A DNA stretch of 64,000 nucleotides from NCBI GenBank assembly GCA_038373865.1, contig JAXGGA010005204.1, forward strand, positions 16,329-80,328, written 5' to 3'. This DNA is from Uloborus plumipes. Lineage: Eukaryota; Arthropoda; Arachnida; Araneae; Uloboridae. The translations under genes and the position numbers were made by a program. Positions within the stretch are counted from its first letter, which is position 1, and every line of letters starts with the position of its first letter. Positions 13,801 to 28,800 of this stretch are shown one piece after another. Below the pieces are notes generated by a model that saw only the letters and a list, made by a program, of their open reading frames with translations, did not search any database and was not told the DNA's origin.

Positions 13801-16800
13801 TTTTAATACGTCATTCTATAATTTTAAGTGTAAATGTTCGAATATTTTAAATGTATGATTTGTTTTAATTGTTATTGTTTTTCTTACTGCATTCTTGCCA
13901 CTGTAATTGAATTTATCTGTTGGGTGCAATATTTTTAGCTAAATAAATTTCGGATAATATGTACTTTTTGCTGCCTCTTTATCCTACGGCTGGCTAATGT
14001 TATCTTTATTTCTACCTTCAAAGAGCCTCCAGAGCGTCCGATTGCCGTGAAAGTCGGAGAAGTCTGGAGCAGAGCTGCCACAGTGTCGTGGTCCAGCCCC
14101 TTTGACGGGAATAGCCCAATTACGCAGTATGTGGTTCATTACTGGAAAGACATTGAAGGTTGGTTGTTCCACTTTTATTGCAATTTCTTTAATACATGTT
14201 GACGAAAAGGATCGTACCATATAAACTAGACTTTTCTTTGATTTTGGGAAAAATAATGAATTTATGTTTACTTTCCTCTTAAATCGCATTTTGTTCCTTG
14301 AATACAAGTAAAATCGCTTTGACGTAATGTACTCCTGCAACGAATGCGGAACAATTCAAAATGTAGGAAAAACGTTTTAATAGTTAGTTTAAAATCGAAA
14401 TTTAATGCTCTTTCTTGCCACGTAGCTCGCACAAAGTTAATCCAAATAACTGGTGCGTAGTGATATTAAAACAATATAAGCATACAAGCAAGTGGCACAT
14501 CCTAAAAATTTCGTAATTTACAAGAGGAATTTTTGAGCTTCAAGTATGCATTGTTGATTTAGACAACAAAACATTTCCAGCAAAACTCGCGTCATATTTT
14601 TTGAGCGTACTGTAATATTAGAGACTAAAGCATTTAAAATTACCGTAAAGTAAAATCCTGATCGCATCCAATGCTGTTTTTTGGAATTGTGTCACTTTCG
14701 TTGCCGAGGTGTAATAGTCTCTATTTTTGTAGAGTGAATCAGTTTCCTGTTTAATTATTTATACATTATTATTCGATACTTGAAACTTAAAGTAAGTTAA
14801 AATAACTTTGATACGTTTGTTTTGTTTTATATCAGTTCCCTGTTTCGTAACAACTATTATTTTCTTTTAACGTATTATACATTAAAACTCAAAATATAAA
14901 TTAAATATACATTGAAACATTTTCATTATAAAGCAGCTTCTACATAAGAACATGGCAGGCAGTGAAGATGAATCAAGATAATAGCTATTAAATACGATAT
15001 TGCAACATCGTTTGGTATAAAGTTGGACTATAATATAATGTTTTAATCATTCATAGGAAAAAAACCGCAAAATTGAAATATTCAGGGTTAACCATTGTTG
15101 ATGAAATTACGTTAGACATTAAAAAATGTGCATATATAATAAATGTGTGTATAATAATATACATGATTGACGATGCTTTTGCCACTATATATTTTTTCCA
15201 CCATCATTTGTTGCCTGCTGCCGATATTTCTACTACTTGTACATGTGGTGGGGACAATATTGGTCCTCACAATTGATATCGAAACTACTGAAGTAGAACC
15301 TGTAGAATCTAGTTTTTTAATGACTTCATATTTCTGTACAGTGGCAGAAAAACTGCAGTGGATATTACAACTATTAATTTAACATTTTAACGTAATACTA
15401 ACAATAATTCTTCAATAAGTGACAATCACCAGTTTAAAAAAAGCATCGATTCAAATACAAAGTTAATCAAAGTATACATTTTTCAAAAAAAAGGAAGTGT
15501 TGGCGAAACGATCCGCGGAGCAATTTTCGGTGCACAAGCAACCGACGTTGGACGAAAGACGAGGTAACAAATTGTCCGATAAATATCGGGATCTTGGGGC
15601 TCCAATCTTTTTTAAAAACTTTATTTGATGGTTTTAAAAAATTAAGAATCTTTAAAATAGCATTACTTCTTTCGAAAAGCTCATCGAAACTAGCTAAAAA
15701 CCTTACGTTTTTATTTATGTTTAGAGATGGGACCTAACAGAAATGAGGACTTTACGTTATTTTATTGATAGACTGTTAGTATTAGTACAAATTTAATAAG
15801 ATAAATGTTACGAATTTGAATTATATTGTTATCAAAGACGATATGGGCTTCTAACAAAAGCCTGCTTCCTTTCCGTTCTGTTTTACAAAATAGAGAAAAA
15901 TGGTCTTTTTAATTGGAAAATCAGCTTTTAAAAGTCTTAATTTAAATAAGCCGATAATGAGTCATAGCCTTGAATCTTAATATAATTTATAGATATTTTA
16001 ATTACTTATGGATACTGGATCTCATTTGCCGATATTTCTATACATGTTTTCAGTCAATGTATCAAACCTGACATCCTCATAACTCAATCTGTCCAGTCCA
16101 TTCATAGCCGATTGTGAAAACTACTATTATTGTTGTTTTAGTTATTGTTTTTCTATACTTGAACTTATGAAATAATAAGTTTTTGTTTTTCAGGCGCATC
16201 TCACCGTCTTCAGGAACGCAGCGTTCCAGCCACACAAAACTCGGTGCTGTTGAACGATTTGTTGCCCGGCACGACGTATTTATTGAGAGTGGTAGCGGAA
16301 AATGACGTTGGACGAGGCGAATCTTCAGAACCTTTCAAACTCAGAACAGAAGAAGAAGGTTGGTGTGGAAAAAAAAATTTAAAAATCTGAAAGCAGTCAT
16401 TGCACTGTAAAAAATGAATGTTGTTTTTACAGTATAATACAGCTAATTTTATAGTAATAAACTGTAAAATTGCTAATTTTACCGTGCATTTTGCATTTTT
16501 AAACTGGAACCTCTGGTGCCAGTTATATGGTGTTGTTTTTACAGTATAAAACAGCTAAATTTTACAGCAATAACCTAAAATTGCTAGTTTTACAGTTTAT
16601 TACTGTGCACTTTACAGTTTTAAATTGGAACCTCGGCTGCCAGTATTATACTGTAAAAACAACACTTTATTTTTTGCAGTGTGCCTTCACAAAAAAAAAT
16701 CTAATCGTATTTTCTATACGTATAAATGTTATTTTTGCTCCTTGAAAACTACTGCTTCACTTTTTACTATATTTTAAATAAAGAATTAGTCCATTGTTTA

Positions 16801-19800
16801 ATTATAGAAATAAATGTGCGTTAGGTCATTCACCAAAATTATCCTTTATATTGGGATAAGCTTTCTGTTTCTTAAGAATTATAATGTAGTTAGTATAAAA
16901 TAGCTTATAAATAATGAATAGGAAATGTAATTTCATGCAGTTATGTCTGAGAAATCGTCCTGTTGAGGAAATAGAGGCATAATCTCTTTTTCGGGTAATC
17001 TTTTTTAAATTGTAATCCACTTATCATAAATTTTTGATGTTTCCTTTTTCAAAATTTAAACTCCAGTTAAACATGACGTACGAAAATTAGCTATGAAAAC
17101 TATGGGGCTCCAGCACCTTTCTTGTTTGAAAATTATTAACCATGCTGAAGCTATGACTGCAACATGAAAAAAAAATATATGTTAAACATTACCCTTTGAG
17201 CAAAAATTATGAGCTATTATAGGATTTTTTCTTCGAACTAGCATCCATGTCCAAGGTAGAGATTGAAAGGTAGTTAAAACAAAAGAACAGGAGGTTTTTT
17301 TGTTACTTTCATTGGGATTTAATTAATTTACTATTTATTTTTAAAGTAGACTTTTTTTCGCCCACTCGATAGTAAGACTCGATAAACTATTTCTTTCAAT
17401 CAAAGCATCAAGTAGTCTCATAGTGCAAATAAACATTTGTACTGAACTCCTTAATTTTTAATTCTTCTATCTAGAGCAAGCTTTTAATTTCATTAGCAAC
17501 TATAGTAAAATGTAAAGATAAACTTGTTATTGTAATTGTTAGAAATCAGTAAAGAAAACTTAGAAGGTAAATCACAAAAAGTTGTTAAAGGAGTCTTCAA
17601 ATAAAGGTTTGAAAAAATCATACTAAATATTATTTTTTAGTTAAATTGGGAAAAAAATTTAACGCAAACATGTCAAAATCTTCCAAAAGCAACTACAACC
17701 AGTCAAAATCTTCAGAGAAATATTTCAAGTGGGTTTAGAACACGAGAGTGTTTTTTTCTCCCAATTACAATCTCAAGAAAATTCCTTTTCTATTATCATT
17801 GAGCCATCGAACTCATTAATTTTCTATTATTCAACCAGACAATATTGATTTTGTTTGCATTGTATATATTTCTCTCAATATTCCGAATTAATTATAAAAA
17901 CGCCAGGCATCTTAAAATAAAATGGAGCAATGAATAAATCACATGCTTGGAAGTAAACACTTGCATCATTAACGAGAAGTTCGCCCAGTACTGAACTAGC
18001 CATCCACTGAAATCGATTATGTAGTCTAAGGGCCCTGCTCCACATCAGCAGAAAACGCGACCGGAACCGAAGGCAGAAACCGAAAATCCGGGTACTTTTC
18101 ATAGGAATACCATTTAATCCATTTTACGTTTCTGCTTTATTTTTCTGCTTTACCTCAATCTGGAGCAGAGCCCTTAGGGCACTGCTCCACATCAGCGTAA
18201 AACGCGACCGAAAACTAAGGCAGAAACCGAAAATCCGGGTACTTTCCATAGGAACACTATTTGCTCCATTTTACGTTTCTGCTTTATTTTTCTGCTTTAC
18301 GTCAATGTGGAGCAGGGTCCTTACTCTTTCTCTCTGTCTTTTTAATACTTAACACTCATCAGTATTAAGACAAGACGCAAAACATGAAGAAATCTTACTC
18401 ATTCTCTCAAACTGCTAGATATAACACTTAGATACCTTCAAATAATCGATGAAAGTAATAAATAATGTAAGACAACATCAAGCAACAGTCAGCAAAAACA
18501 CATAAAATGTTGTTTGTGCTTTATGTATTCCTACTTTCATGTCTAATTCCCGCTGACAATTACTTAGCGCTGGAGGCTCAAAATTTCTTCTGCAATAGAT
18601 AAAGGGTTCCATATAACCCAAAACAAATGTGTACAATATTTTCACGAATTTTGTACTTGGGTACCGTTTGTTTTGTCGTTTATAAGCGTTTTAGTGCAAC
18701 ATTAATTTTGATATTTTAAAATGTACAATTTTGCCCCAATGTACATTGTGCAAAAACTGCCTTTTTCATAAAGTTTAGCTCACATACCTAGGGTTTACTC
18801 AATGTAAATATGGGTCATTCTGACGAAAATGGTACAAATCATGTCCGAGACTTTAGAATTTTTTAAAATCAATTTTAATAACTACCACCCTTTAAGTGTA
18901 TTTTTTATTGGTTTTCCATTTAATTTTGTGCCATCAAGTATCAATTGATTAGGCATAATTCATTTAAAAAGGACACAAAAAAATTATCTTTGTCAGAAGT
19001 AGAAGAAAATGACATGTCCCAGCTTCAAATTTTTAGACTTTTAAATGTGATTTTAAATTAAACTAAAATGTAACAACAAAATAAATGACACTGCACTGCA
19101 CAAAAGATGCTTCTGACACCATTTCTGCAGATTATTACGCAAATGAAAAAAATTCCCCGAAAAACACTATTATTTATCCATGTGCCTAGATTTTCTATGT
19201 TTCGAATTATCCACTCTGTTATATGCCTTTTGGAAATAAAATAAACAATTGCATTCAATCTGATATATTTTTTAAAAAATATAGGTAGTATAACTGCCGT
19301 GATTAGCTTGCTACATTGAATTATGTAGTCAACAACCAGGGTGAGCCTAATTCTTTTCTTATGATAGTTAATTTGAACTGTTGGATGTCGACTCTGTTAG
19401 AGCCAATTTCATGATGAAAAAAATGTATTTTTTCTTGAAATCGCAAACAGACTTACAGTTTTAGGCTGTTTATTCCACTTTATGCTTGTTCTGCGATTCT
19501 AACTTTTCTTTGTGATTATACAAATGTTTTTAAAGGCTTATTTGTCCACTCTGTTAGATGTCCACTCTGTTAACCAAAGTAATCAAAATATTTGAAATCC
19601 TTTCATAAATGAGTCATGTACTAGTTATTTACACTTCATTACACACAAATAAATGGAAACTCAATAAAAAAAATATGATTAGTTGGTAGAAATTATTTAA
19701 ATTGATAATCTTAAGTACAGAGTTTCAGACAGGATTTGTACCGTTTTCGTCGGAATGACCCATATGCACACGATTTCATGTAAAATCTCCTTCAACGTTT

Positions 19801-22800
19801 GAACTATAGATGTTGAAATATCATTCACATATTTTCCAAGAAATAACCTCTAACTGTTCTTGCATTTCAGCTCCTACTGCACCGCCTACTGATGTAACTG
19901 TTATTGCTACTGGACCAACAAGCGTCTCCGTTACGTGGAAGGTAACATAAACATAGTTATATTGTCATTGAAATACTTTTTTTTAAGTAGAAACCTGTTG
20001 AATATAAAATAGTTAACCAAAAATGTTTTTATTTGGTGGACAGAGTACTATGGCTACAAGTATTTACAAACAAAATTTCAAGTTTGTAGGTAAAAACTAA
20101 AATGTGTATGAACTAGGGCTGCGACATCGATGTCGATGTTTTGGAAACATCGATGTTTTTGGAAGAACATCGATATTTTTACCATCGATGTTTGAGGGTC
20201 GATGTTTTTCCATGCAACATCGATGTTTTGGGTTTGATGTTGCTTCCGATGTCCATGTTTTATAATCCAGCAAAGAAAGCTAAAGAAAAACATACGATAA
20301 GCATACTCATTAAAAAGTTTTCATGTTTAATCAAAAGTTGCAATATTAACCTCATTTGGGAAAAAATGCTAAATTTATTAGCAATGTTTTGTTTTTGATG
20401 TTTCTGAAACGTCTCAAATTTGCTTTCACTTTTTTTTTACATTTTAATTGTTGTTGTTTCGCATTCAGTCTTTTTTTTTTATGTCCTTTTTACATTTCAA
20501 CAAAAAGTAATAAAAATATGCGATAAAATAGATTCATATATTTCTCTAACCACTACTTGCAATTAAAGTTTTTTTTAATAACTAGCGATGATTTACAGTC
20601 AATGATTTTTAAACATCGTTGTTTTGCATTTAATTTTTTTTTTCGATGATGTTTTACATTTCAGCAAAAAAAAAAAAAAGTTTTATAAAAATATGCGACA
20701 AAAAAAGTTATACAGTTAATCAACAGTTGCAGTATACGTCTCGCTGAAAAAAGTTTTCTTTACTGACATCGTTATCTTATGGTTAATGTTTTTCCAGGAG
20801 ACAAAAGATGTATCTAATTGAATGATATAAAGAGGCGCTTGTAATGGGGAGTAACTGTTTAATAACTACATTAAAATATGTAAGAAATTGAAGAAAAACT
20901 GATCGATGTTGGAAAACATCGATGTTTTTTTGTCGATGTATCAATACCATCGATGTCCTTATTTTATAACATCGATGTCTTAAACCATCGATGTTTTGCC
21001 TTCGATGTCGCACACCTAGTATGAACTACTAATGATGTATGAAATTGTTCATATATTTTGAAATATATATTTCACCTATAAAAACGACAAAACATCATTC
21101 AAACTTCATTGTAAAATGTTCTCCAAGCATGAATAAAACAAAATGAAGCGTTTAAAATTGTAAATAAAAGATTTTTTTAAAAATCAGAAAAAACAAGCTT
21201 TTGCGGCGAGAGTGCTCGGCTGAAAAAACAACCTAATTATATTCTCTCAAACCATTTTTAGGAATTTTGCCAATCCCAAAATCAGAAACTTTTGCAAAGA
21301 TAATAGCAAGCAGGTTGTAAGGAGTGAACTACAAAAAATATCAAGTAATTTATCAATTATTAAATGATTAGCAGCTGTTGAAACTTCATGTTCGGTATAC
21401 CGGGCACCACTCCTGAAAAGGTTAAAATTTTCGAGTGACGTAGGTAAAAATATCGAAACCTGTCCATGTCAAATTCCAGGGGAATCATTTTTACTTTAAA
21501 AATGACTGGAGGTTTTGAAATAAAATGATTTTTATAAGGACATAAAAATGAGCAATTAGAACAAAATGAAGGAGTTTACATTTTCTTTGGAAGGAAATTA
21601 TTTTAAGTTAATATCGTTGAATATTCACACCTGCGATTTGCTTTTTTCTATGATTATACATTTTACTTTACTCATAAATTATATTGGTTACTACTTTGAA
21701 AGTAGTACTTTTAAAGAACAATACGATTATTGATGTAGAAAAATTTCGCTGTAGAGAGATTTTCGCGATAGACAGTTTCAAGATAAACGGATTCTACTAT
21801 GACAAAATGTAATTTTTTAAGTGTCATTGATTAATTCAATTTTCAATTCACTCTAATGGCTAGAGTTTTAGAAATTTGAGTGAATTTGACACTGTTAAGT
21901 AATAAAATACTCTACATCATATATAATGTTTTGTGAAGCTGAATGCTCGAGGTTCTTCTCTTTTTATTGTACTTGAATTTATTTGCGATACAATAAAAAT
22001 GTTCACAATTTATGTTTTAACTAAAATTTGAAGAATTCAAATTCAGAAATTAAGATTTGGAAGGGAAAAAAATGTTATTGTCTTCTGCATGTTTGTCTTT
22101 GAATTGATATGTAGTGCAGTACAAAATTTTCGTCGTTTCAAAATTTCTGCTTCAGACTAAAATTTAAAACATTCAAATACGAAAATTGAGATTGAAAAAA
22201 TAAAATTATTTGTTATCTCAAGGAAATTAAATGGAGAATTAAAATGTTCATTGAAAAAGATAAAAAAAAAAACTACATTCTGTTGATCAATGTCACTAAT
22301 TTAGACAAAATAGGAACTTGCTCTCCTCAGATTTCTTAAGAAATTCCGAAAGGCAAAAGCCGATGAAAACATAGCTCTTGAAAAGCGCATCAACAGTGAT
22401 TCCAGTTATTCCACATCCAAACACGCAGAACCCTACCATCATGTTTATTGATTTTTTTTTATTTTCTCTCTCCACTCCCTTCACGTTGCACGTGCTTCAG
22501 GGTTACCAGCAAGTGGAACTCCACTGCTTCATTCATACGGATGGGAGCTGCTTTGGGGTTGCAACGAGTAATTCTCAGTTTGTCGCCAAGTGGATACTTT
22601 CAAAACAATTTACCGTTAAAATTGATATTTACAGCAAATTAAATGTGCAACTACACTTTCTAGATTCTCTCAAATGTATGGATGTAAAAATATTGCAATT
22701 TGGAACCCTAACAGTTCCGATATTTAAGCATAAAAGTGTTAGCCTGTCGCCAAAGCGTCCCCGTAATAAAGTAGAATATTATGTAATTTAAGTGAATTAG

Positions 22801-25800
22801 AGTATCATTTGTGAGTATTAAAAAATCTAATGATATCTGTTTTTCATGTTGAAAGCACTTTAGAATGGTAAGCGTTCACAAATCGCAATTAGTTTTAAAT
22901 CAAAAATTGTTACAATCACTCTCAAAAAGAATTTGATGACTGAAAAGTCAAAACAATGTCTGACATTTGAATATGCAATTGAAACTCAATTTTGCACTAA
23001 TTCATTTAAACTTAATGATATATCTTCCTTAAATGTGCTGAAAATTTGAATTTTTCTAACGATATTTTTACGTTTTTATAATATTTTCGTAGTGTGTAAC
23101 AGTATTACTGGGCTTGTTTTTCTTTTTTCTTTCTTTTTCTTTTCTTTCTGGGGCATAACTTGATGGAATCACAACTATTTAATTTTCAACACTGTACTGT
23201 AATTATCAACAGATCGATTAAATAAAAACAGGCTACTGAAAATGGAGAGAAAGGTAGCGATAACGGTTCTAAGTTGGTAAACTTTCGAAATCATAATCGA
23301 TCGTCTGCAAACCAGCTGGTTTTAGCTCAGGAGGAAGAAAGTGCATCGAGGTCCCTTTAAATAATTTTTTCATTGCTTTTTCTTTGGGGTTCCGGTGTTC
23401 CTCAAAACATCTGCTGCTCGGAGAATATGTCGGTCAGCTTGGCGACAAAACGGGGTTTTTCTCAAATGCATGTTTCAAAATTATTACCGCAATATCAAAA
23501 TTAGGATAAATTGAGATATTTAAAACCTTTCCCAACTGAAGTTAAAAAAGTTTTTCTGATAATAATCATGAACTAACTGCATTTCAATCATTGATTATTC
23601 TTGGTGAAATTAAAATTACTACCTAATTTTAAGTCTAACAAGGAATTTCGTCCAGAACTAAACGAACTTACTTTCCCGTACGTCAACATCGATTTTCTTG
23701 CATTGAATCAACGTTTTTTCAATTAGCTAAAGTAAACATGATATCTTTCTTCTCAACATTTAAAACTGATTTCTAAAAACAAAATAACGCCTGTCTCATG
23801 AAAAAAGTTTTGATAAAATATAATTAATATCACTTATTTTCTCGCATAATGGCTCTTTTTTTATTTTTTCAGTTAATTTCAACCACTGATTTGTTTTCTG
23901 TAAAAAACATATTAAATTCAGAAATTGTGTTCAACTTTCAATACGATTTTACGAGAGACAAATTGAAGAAGACAGTTATAAAAAAAAATCCCTCATCATT
24001 CAATTTCGAATACAAATAAGTAAAAAATAAATAAACGAATGAAGCAAGAGCTCTTAGTTTCGCAAAATAAAAGCCGCTAAAATATCAATTTTTAACTGAA
24101 ACAATCTTCAGTCGCTTGGAAAAAATGAATAAAATAAAATTGAAAACCAAATAAAGTTGAAAACATCTAAATAAATAATTTCTATCGAAAATAAAGTAAT
24201 TTGCACTTGTTTCTTTCTCTTTTTTAGCCTACTTTCCCGTTAAAAATAAAAGAAAGACGAAAAAAGTATTAAAAGTAGCTTAATGCATCTAAAAAATATC
24301 GCCAAGTCCAAAAAATATCGCCAAGTTAAAAAATATCGCCAAGTCAAAAAAAAATATCGCCAAGTCAAAAAAATAAAAAGGTAAAATGAATATCGAAAAA
24401 TTAAAAATTTGAAAGTAGGGTATTAAGATGGGGAATTTGTGTGTCGGTCGGTCGGTCGGTCTGTCTGTCCCCCCTAATAACTTTTGAATGAACAGTCCGA
24501 TTTAGACAAACTTTTTTTTGTTGGAAAGATCTCGGCGAGTACAGCTCATTCCCATATTTGATTTTTTGATTTGAACAATTTTTGGTTCAAATTTGAGCCG
24601 TTCAAACAACCGGTCCCACGATACTAACTTTTTAATGAACAGTCCGATTTGAACAAACTTTTTTTTGTTGGAAAGAACTTTTCAAGGATACTTCATTCCC
24701 GTATTTACATTTCCGATTTGAACAATTTTTCGTTTAACATTGAACCGCTCAAGCAAGCTGTCACCCCTAATAACTTTTGAGTAAACAGTCCGAAAAAAAA
24801 TGACTGACTGTGCAGACGATTTTTTGTTTATTTATTCATTTGTTTTATTGAATTTATTATTATTATTATTATTATTTTTGGCAGACGATTTTTTTTGTAA
24901 CAAAAATGTTTCATTCACGAGAGCATTTTATTCTTTATTTATATTTAACAACTGGCAACGGATTAAAAGTGAAATTCGAGACATTTTATCAACGGACGAG
25001 TTTTTTTTTTCTTTTTTTTTTCTTTCTTTGATAAAATGTGTTTTGATGTACTTTGTACTTTTAATTTTTTTTTGAAAACAATTGAGGAATTTTTCTACGG
25101 AAGAACTGTAACAGTTACATTCTTTAAAAGGTGCGACAAAACTTTATTTATTCATTTATTTACTTTTTATGTGTCTATTTCATCTGATGAGAGGGGTATA
25201 TTTTGCTTTTAGAAATCAGCTTCAAGTGCTAAAAAGGTATGTTTGACATAATTTTTAGTCTTAGATAATCAAGAGAATAATGATCAGATGCTAGAATGCC
25301 GATGTCGATGTACGGGAAAGTAGGCTTGTTTAGTTCTTGACAGAACTTCTTGTTATATAACACGTCGCTTTTTTTTTCCCCTTTTTTGTTGCCAAAACTT
25401 TTAATCCAATCTACCAAATTTCATTAAAATCAGAAATGGTGTGGTAAAAATATACTTCTCTTTTGAATGGTCAGACATAGGACTCATACTTAAAGTTAAA
25501 TGACTGTCAAAAACATCATATATATGTCACAGAACACTAAAATATAGCTTCACATTCTACAAACAATGTGATTAAAATAGTAGTAATTTAAGCAAGTAGT
25601 ATCAAGAAGAAAAAATCCCAAACTGCAGAGGTGAGCTAAGTTTTAAAAAATTTCAAAAATTTTTTGAAGCATTTCGCCTCAAGGGATTTTATTGTTGTGA
25701 TAAGACAAACAATAGAGTATAATAACGGCGAAAAAATAATTTCAATATGTTGACACAAAGAGTTGCGACTGCTTGAAAATCGGTAAAATATGACTTCCCA

Positions 25801-28800
25801 ATAATGCAATTGCCTAATGCAACTAAAGTACATACAACTTACCTCAATAGTTTTTACATTTTTTGACATTGCTCATACTTGCCTTTTAAACGACTCTAAT
25901 TCGGGGCAACTGAGGTGCAAGCTGTTTTTGGACCTCAAATGTGCTACAAAACGTCGAAAATGGTAGTTTTTTGTGACTTTCATTGACCTTATGGCAGCGA
26001 CTTACCACAGATTTATCAATCATTATATGAAGTTCGAACCTTCTATACTTCATACATAAAAAGAATTTGGAGTCAAAACTCTTGGAGGAAAGATTTGTGG
26101 GGCATAGCAATTTCCATGTTTTAAAAATCCACTTAGTTTTTATTACCACACTAACCTTTAGGTGCCTATAAAAAATGAACAGCTCAACTCTGGAACGCAA
26201 CATTTAGGTGTTTTAATGAGATAAGTAGCAGCGAGTAACTCTCTACAGAAATGCTAAAATGGCATGAACCACAGGCGTGACACTCTCTGATGCTAGCTCA
26301 TAATACAATGATTTTTATATTGTTACTGCAAATTTTCCAGCTGTTTTTTTTTAAAGCGATCACTGCATATTTGACTCCAAGTTTGCTACAATCGATTTTA
26401 ATACCGAATTAACATGATTATTTTTGAAAATAGCAATGAGCCACATGGATCTGCTTCACCGGTCGTATATGGCCTGATAGCCATAGGTTGGGCACCACTG
26501 ATGTAGATGAATTTTTCTGTTACTTGCTTTAACGGTGATTATTGCGATGCAGTTCGTTGTACTTCAACTATTGGAGATTAATGCAATTATAAACGATTTA
26601 TAATAATTTTCTATTACACTGCAAAAAACGAACTGTTGTTTTTACAGTATCTTAGGGCAGCCGAGGTTCCAATTTAAAACTGTAAAATGCACAGTAATAA
26701 ACTAAAACTGGCAATTTTACAGTTTCTTACTGTAAAGTTAGCAATTTTACAGTTTATTGACGTGAAATTTAGCCGTATGATACCATAAAAACAACAGTAT
26801 AATACTGACAACTGATATTCCAGTTTAAAACTGTAAAACGCACTGTAATAAACTAAAATTAGCAACTTTACAAGTTATTACTGTAAAATTAGCAATATCA
26901 CGGTTTATTACTGTAAAATTAGCAATTTCACAGTTTAATACTGTAAAATTAGCCATTTCAAGGTTTATTACTGTAAAATTATCAACTTTTACCGTTTATT
27001 ACCATAAAATTAGCTGTATTATTCTGTAAAAATAGCATTCATTTTTTACAGTATAGCATTTAAGTGGCACGAATCGAATAACTCATGCGTTATGTTCGTT
27101 TTCAGGCCCCGCCAAGGGAACATTGGAACGGTCGACTTCTTGGATACTACGTGGGACACAAACGACACCAATCCATGGAGCCCTTCGCGTTCCATACTGT
27201 TCCAGCAGGAAGGTCCACCCATGCAGATTACAGGCTGACCCGTCTCCAGAAAGCTACGAGGTATTCCGTGGTCGTCAAGGCCTTCAATTCTGTGGGATCT
27301 GGACCAGAATCCCACGAGTTGCTGGTGGAAACCTCAGACAAAGGTAGGGCAAACTATAGTAAGATCTCTGGACCGTTGTGTGTTTGAAAGTAATATGCAT
27401 GGTACACTGTAAAAAATAAATGTTGTTTTTACTGTATAATACAGCTAATTTTGTAGTAATAAACTGTGAAAAATTGCTTCTTTTACAGTACTAAACTGTA
27501 AAATTGCTGATTTTACAGTAATAAACTAAAACTTTTAATTTAACAGTTTATTACCGTACATTTTACAGCTTTAAATTGGAACCTCTGCTGCCAGTATTAT
27601 ACTGTTGTTTTTACAGCATAATGCAGCAAAATTTTAAGGCAACAAACTATAAAATTTCTAACTTTACAGTAAGAAACTAAAATTGCTGGTTTTGCAGTTT
27701 ATTACTGAGCATTTTAGAGTTTTAAATTGGAACCTCGACTGCCAGTATTATACTGTAAAAACAACGGTTCACGTTTTACAGTGTACCACACCGCCTTGCA
27801 ACAGATTGGACTGAAATACTTATATTTTGAAAGTCATTACATGTAAGAATTAATAAACTGCTCGGAAAAATGCAATTTTTCTATCTTGACGTTTCAATCT
27901 GCCGTCCAGTCATATTGAACTAATGTGAAAAGGTCGCCTCACATGCCTAAAATGAAAGGAAATAACTTCCACCATGAACTGTATCCTACTGTCGTAGAAA
28001 ACTCAACAGCAGCAGCTATTTATTCCTTATTGTACTTTTGTCGTTCGTTATACTTCAGGTTTACTGTACAAGATTGCTTATTTGGTTTCCGCTGAAAATA
28101 AAGCACGAAAAAAACGTCAAATTCCAACAACGCGTTTCTTCAACTCAACTCATTTCTGCATATAATGCTCTTTTGTTTTCCATGGTTGTCTACGACTTTC
28201 CTTCGTTGTTCTTAATGAATCCTTTAAAGTAGATCTATTTCTTGTCTGATAAGATTGTTTTAATTTGTCAGTAGGACAGATCAGTGAATGAACACTAAAT
28301 CAAATTTTTAATTTCAAAACTTCGCAGCGTCGTTAAAAATTGTGGCATTTGCCACAGGACAATAAAAACACTTAACATGATATACGTAATATATTTTTTT
28401 TAATATTGGGAAAGCTTGTATGGTTGTGCATCAGGTTTTATGTGGGTTAAAACGAAAAAAAGGGCCCAAACCCAGTGAATGAACACTATTACCAGTGGAC
28501 AAATGCGGCATTTTCTAGTCATTTTCTTTCTGTAAATGTATAGAAAGAAGTTACTTCTGCTGATTCACCTCAGAAAAATGCTTTAAAAACTTATGTTTGC
28601 TAACAAAATACAAGGTGTTCATTCACTGGTCTGTGTATATACCACGATAATTATTTATAACTTCTGTGTACTTTCTTTTGCATTGCTTACGTATACAAGT
28701 AAGACAACAGTATTTTCCTTAAATCAGACTATTTTTTCTATTAAACAATATTTATTCATGCCTCTTGATTAGATAGATAACATTCATACCAATAACGCTG

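Larger units (their letters stand above)
23630..25360. repeat. Diverged long inverted repeat (possible foldback element)
   Basis: The left arm around 23637-23695 (AACAAGGAATTTCGTCCAGA, then CTTACTTTCCCGTAC) is the imperfect reverse complement of 25300-25360 (GTACGGGAAAGTAGGC, then TTAGTTCTTGACAGAACTTC). No clear target duplication was found, so the limits are approximate. Confidence 0.45.

Noticed and set aside
13984..14340. 118-codon - strand frame as a gene
   Set aside because: It is antisense to the FNIII-1 exon and adjacent intron and has no family resemblance.
27046..27347. Additional + and - strand frames over the FNIII-2 exon
   Set aside because: They are shadows of the real exon in other frames.
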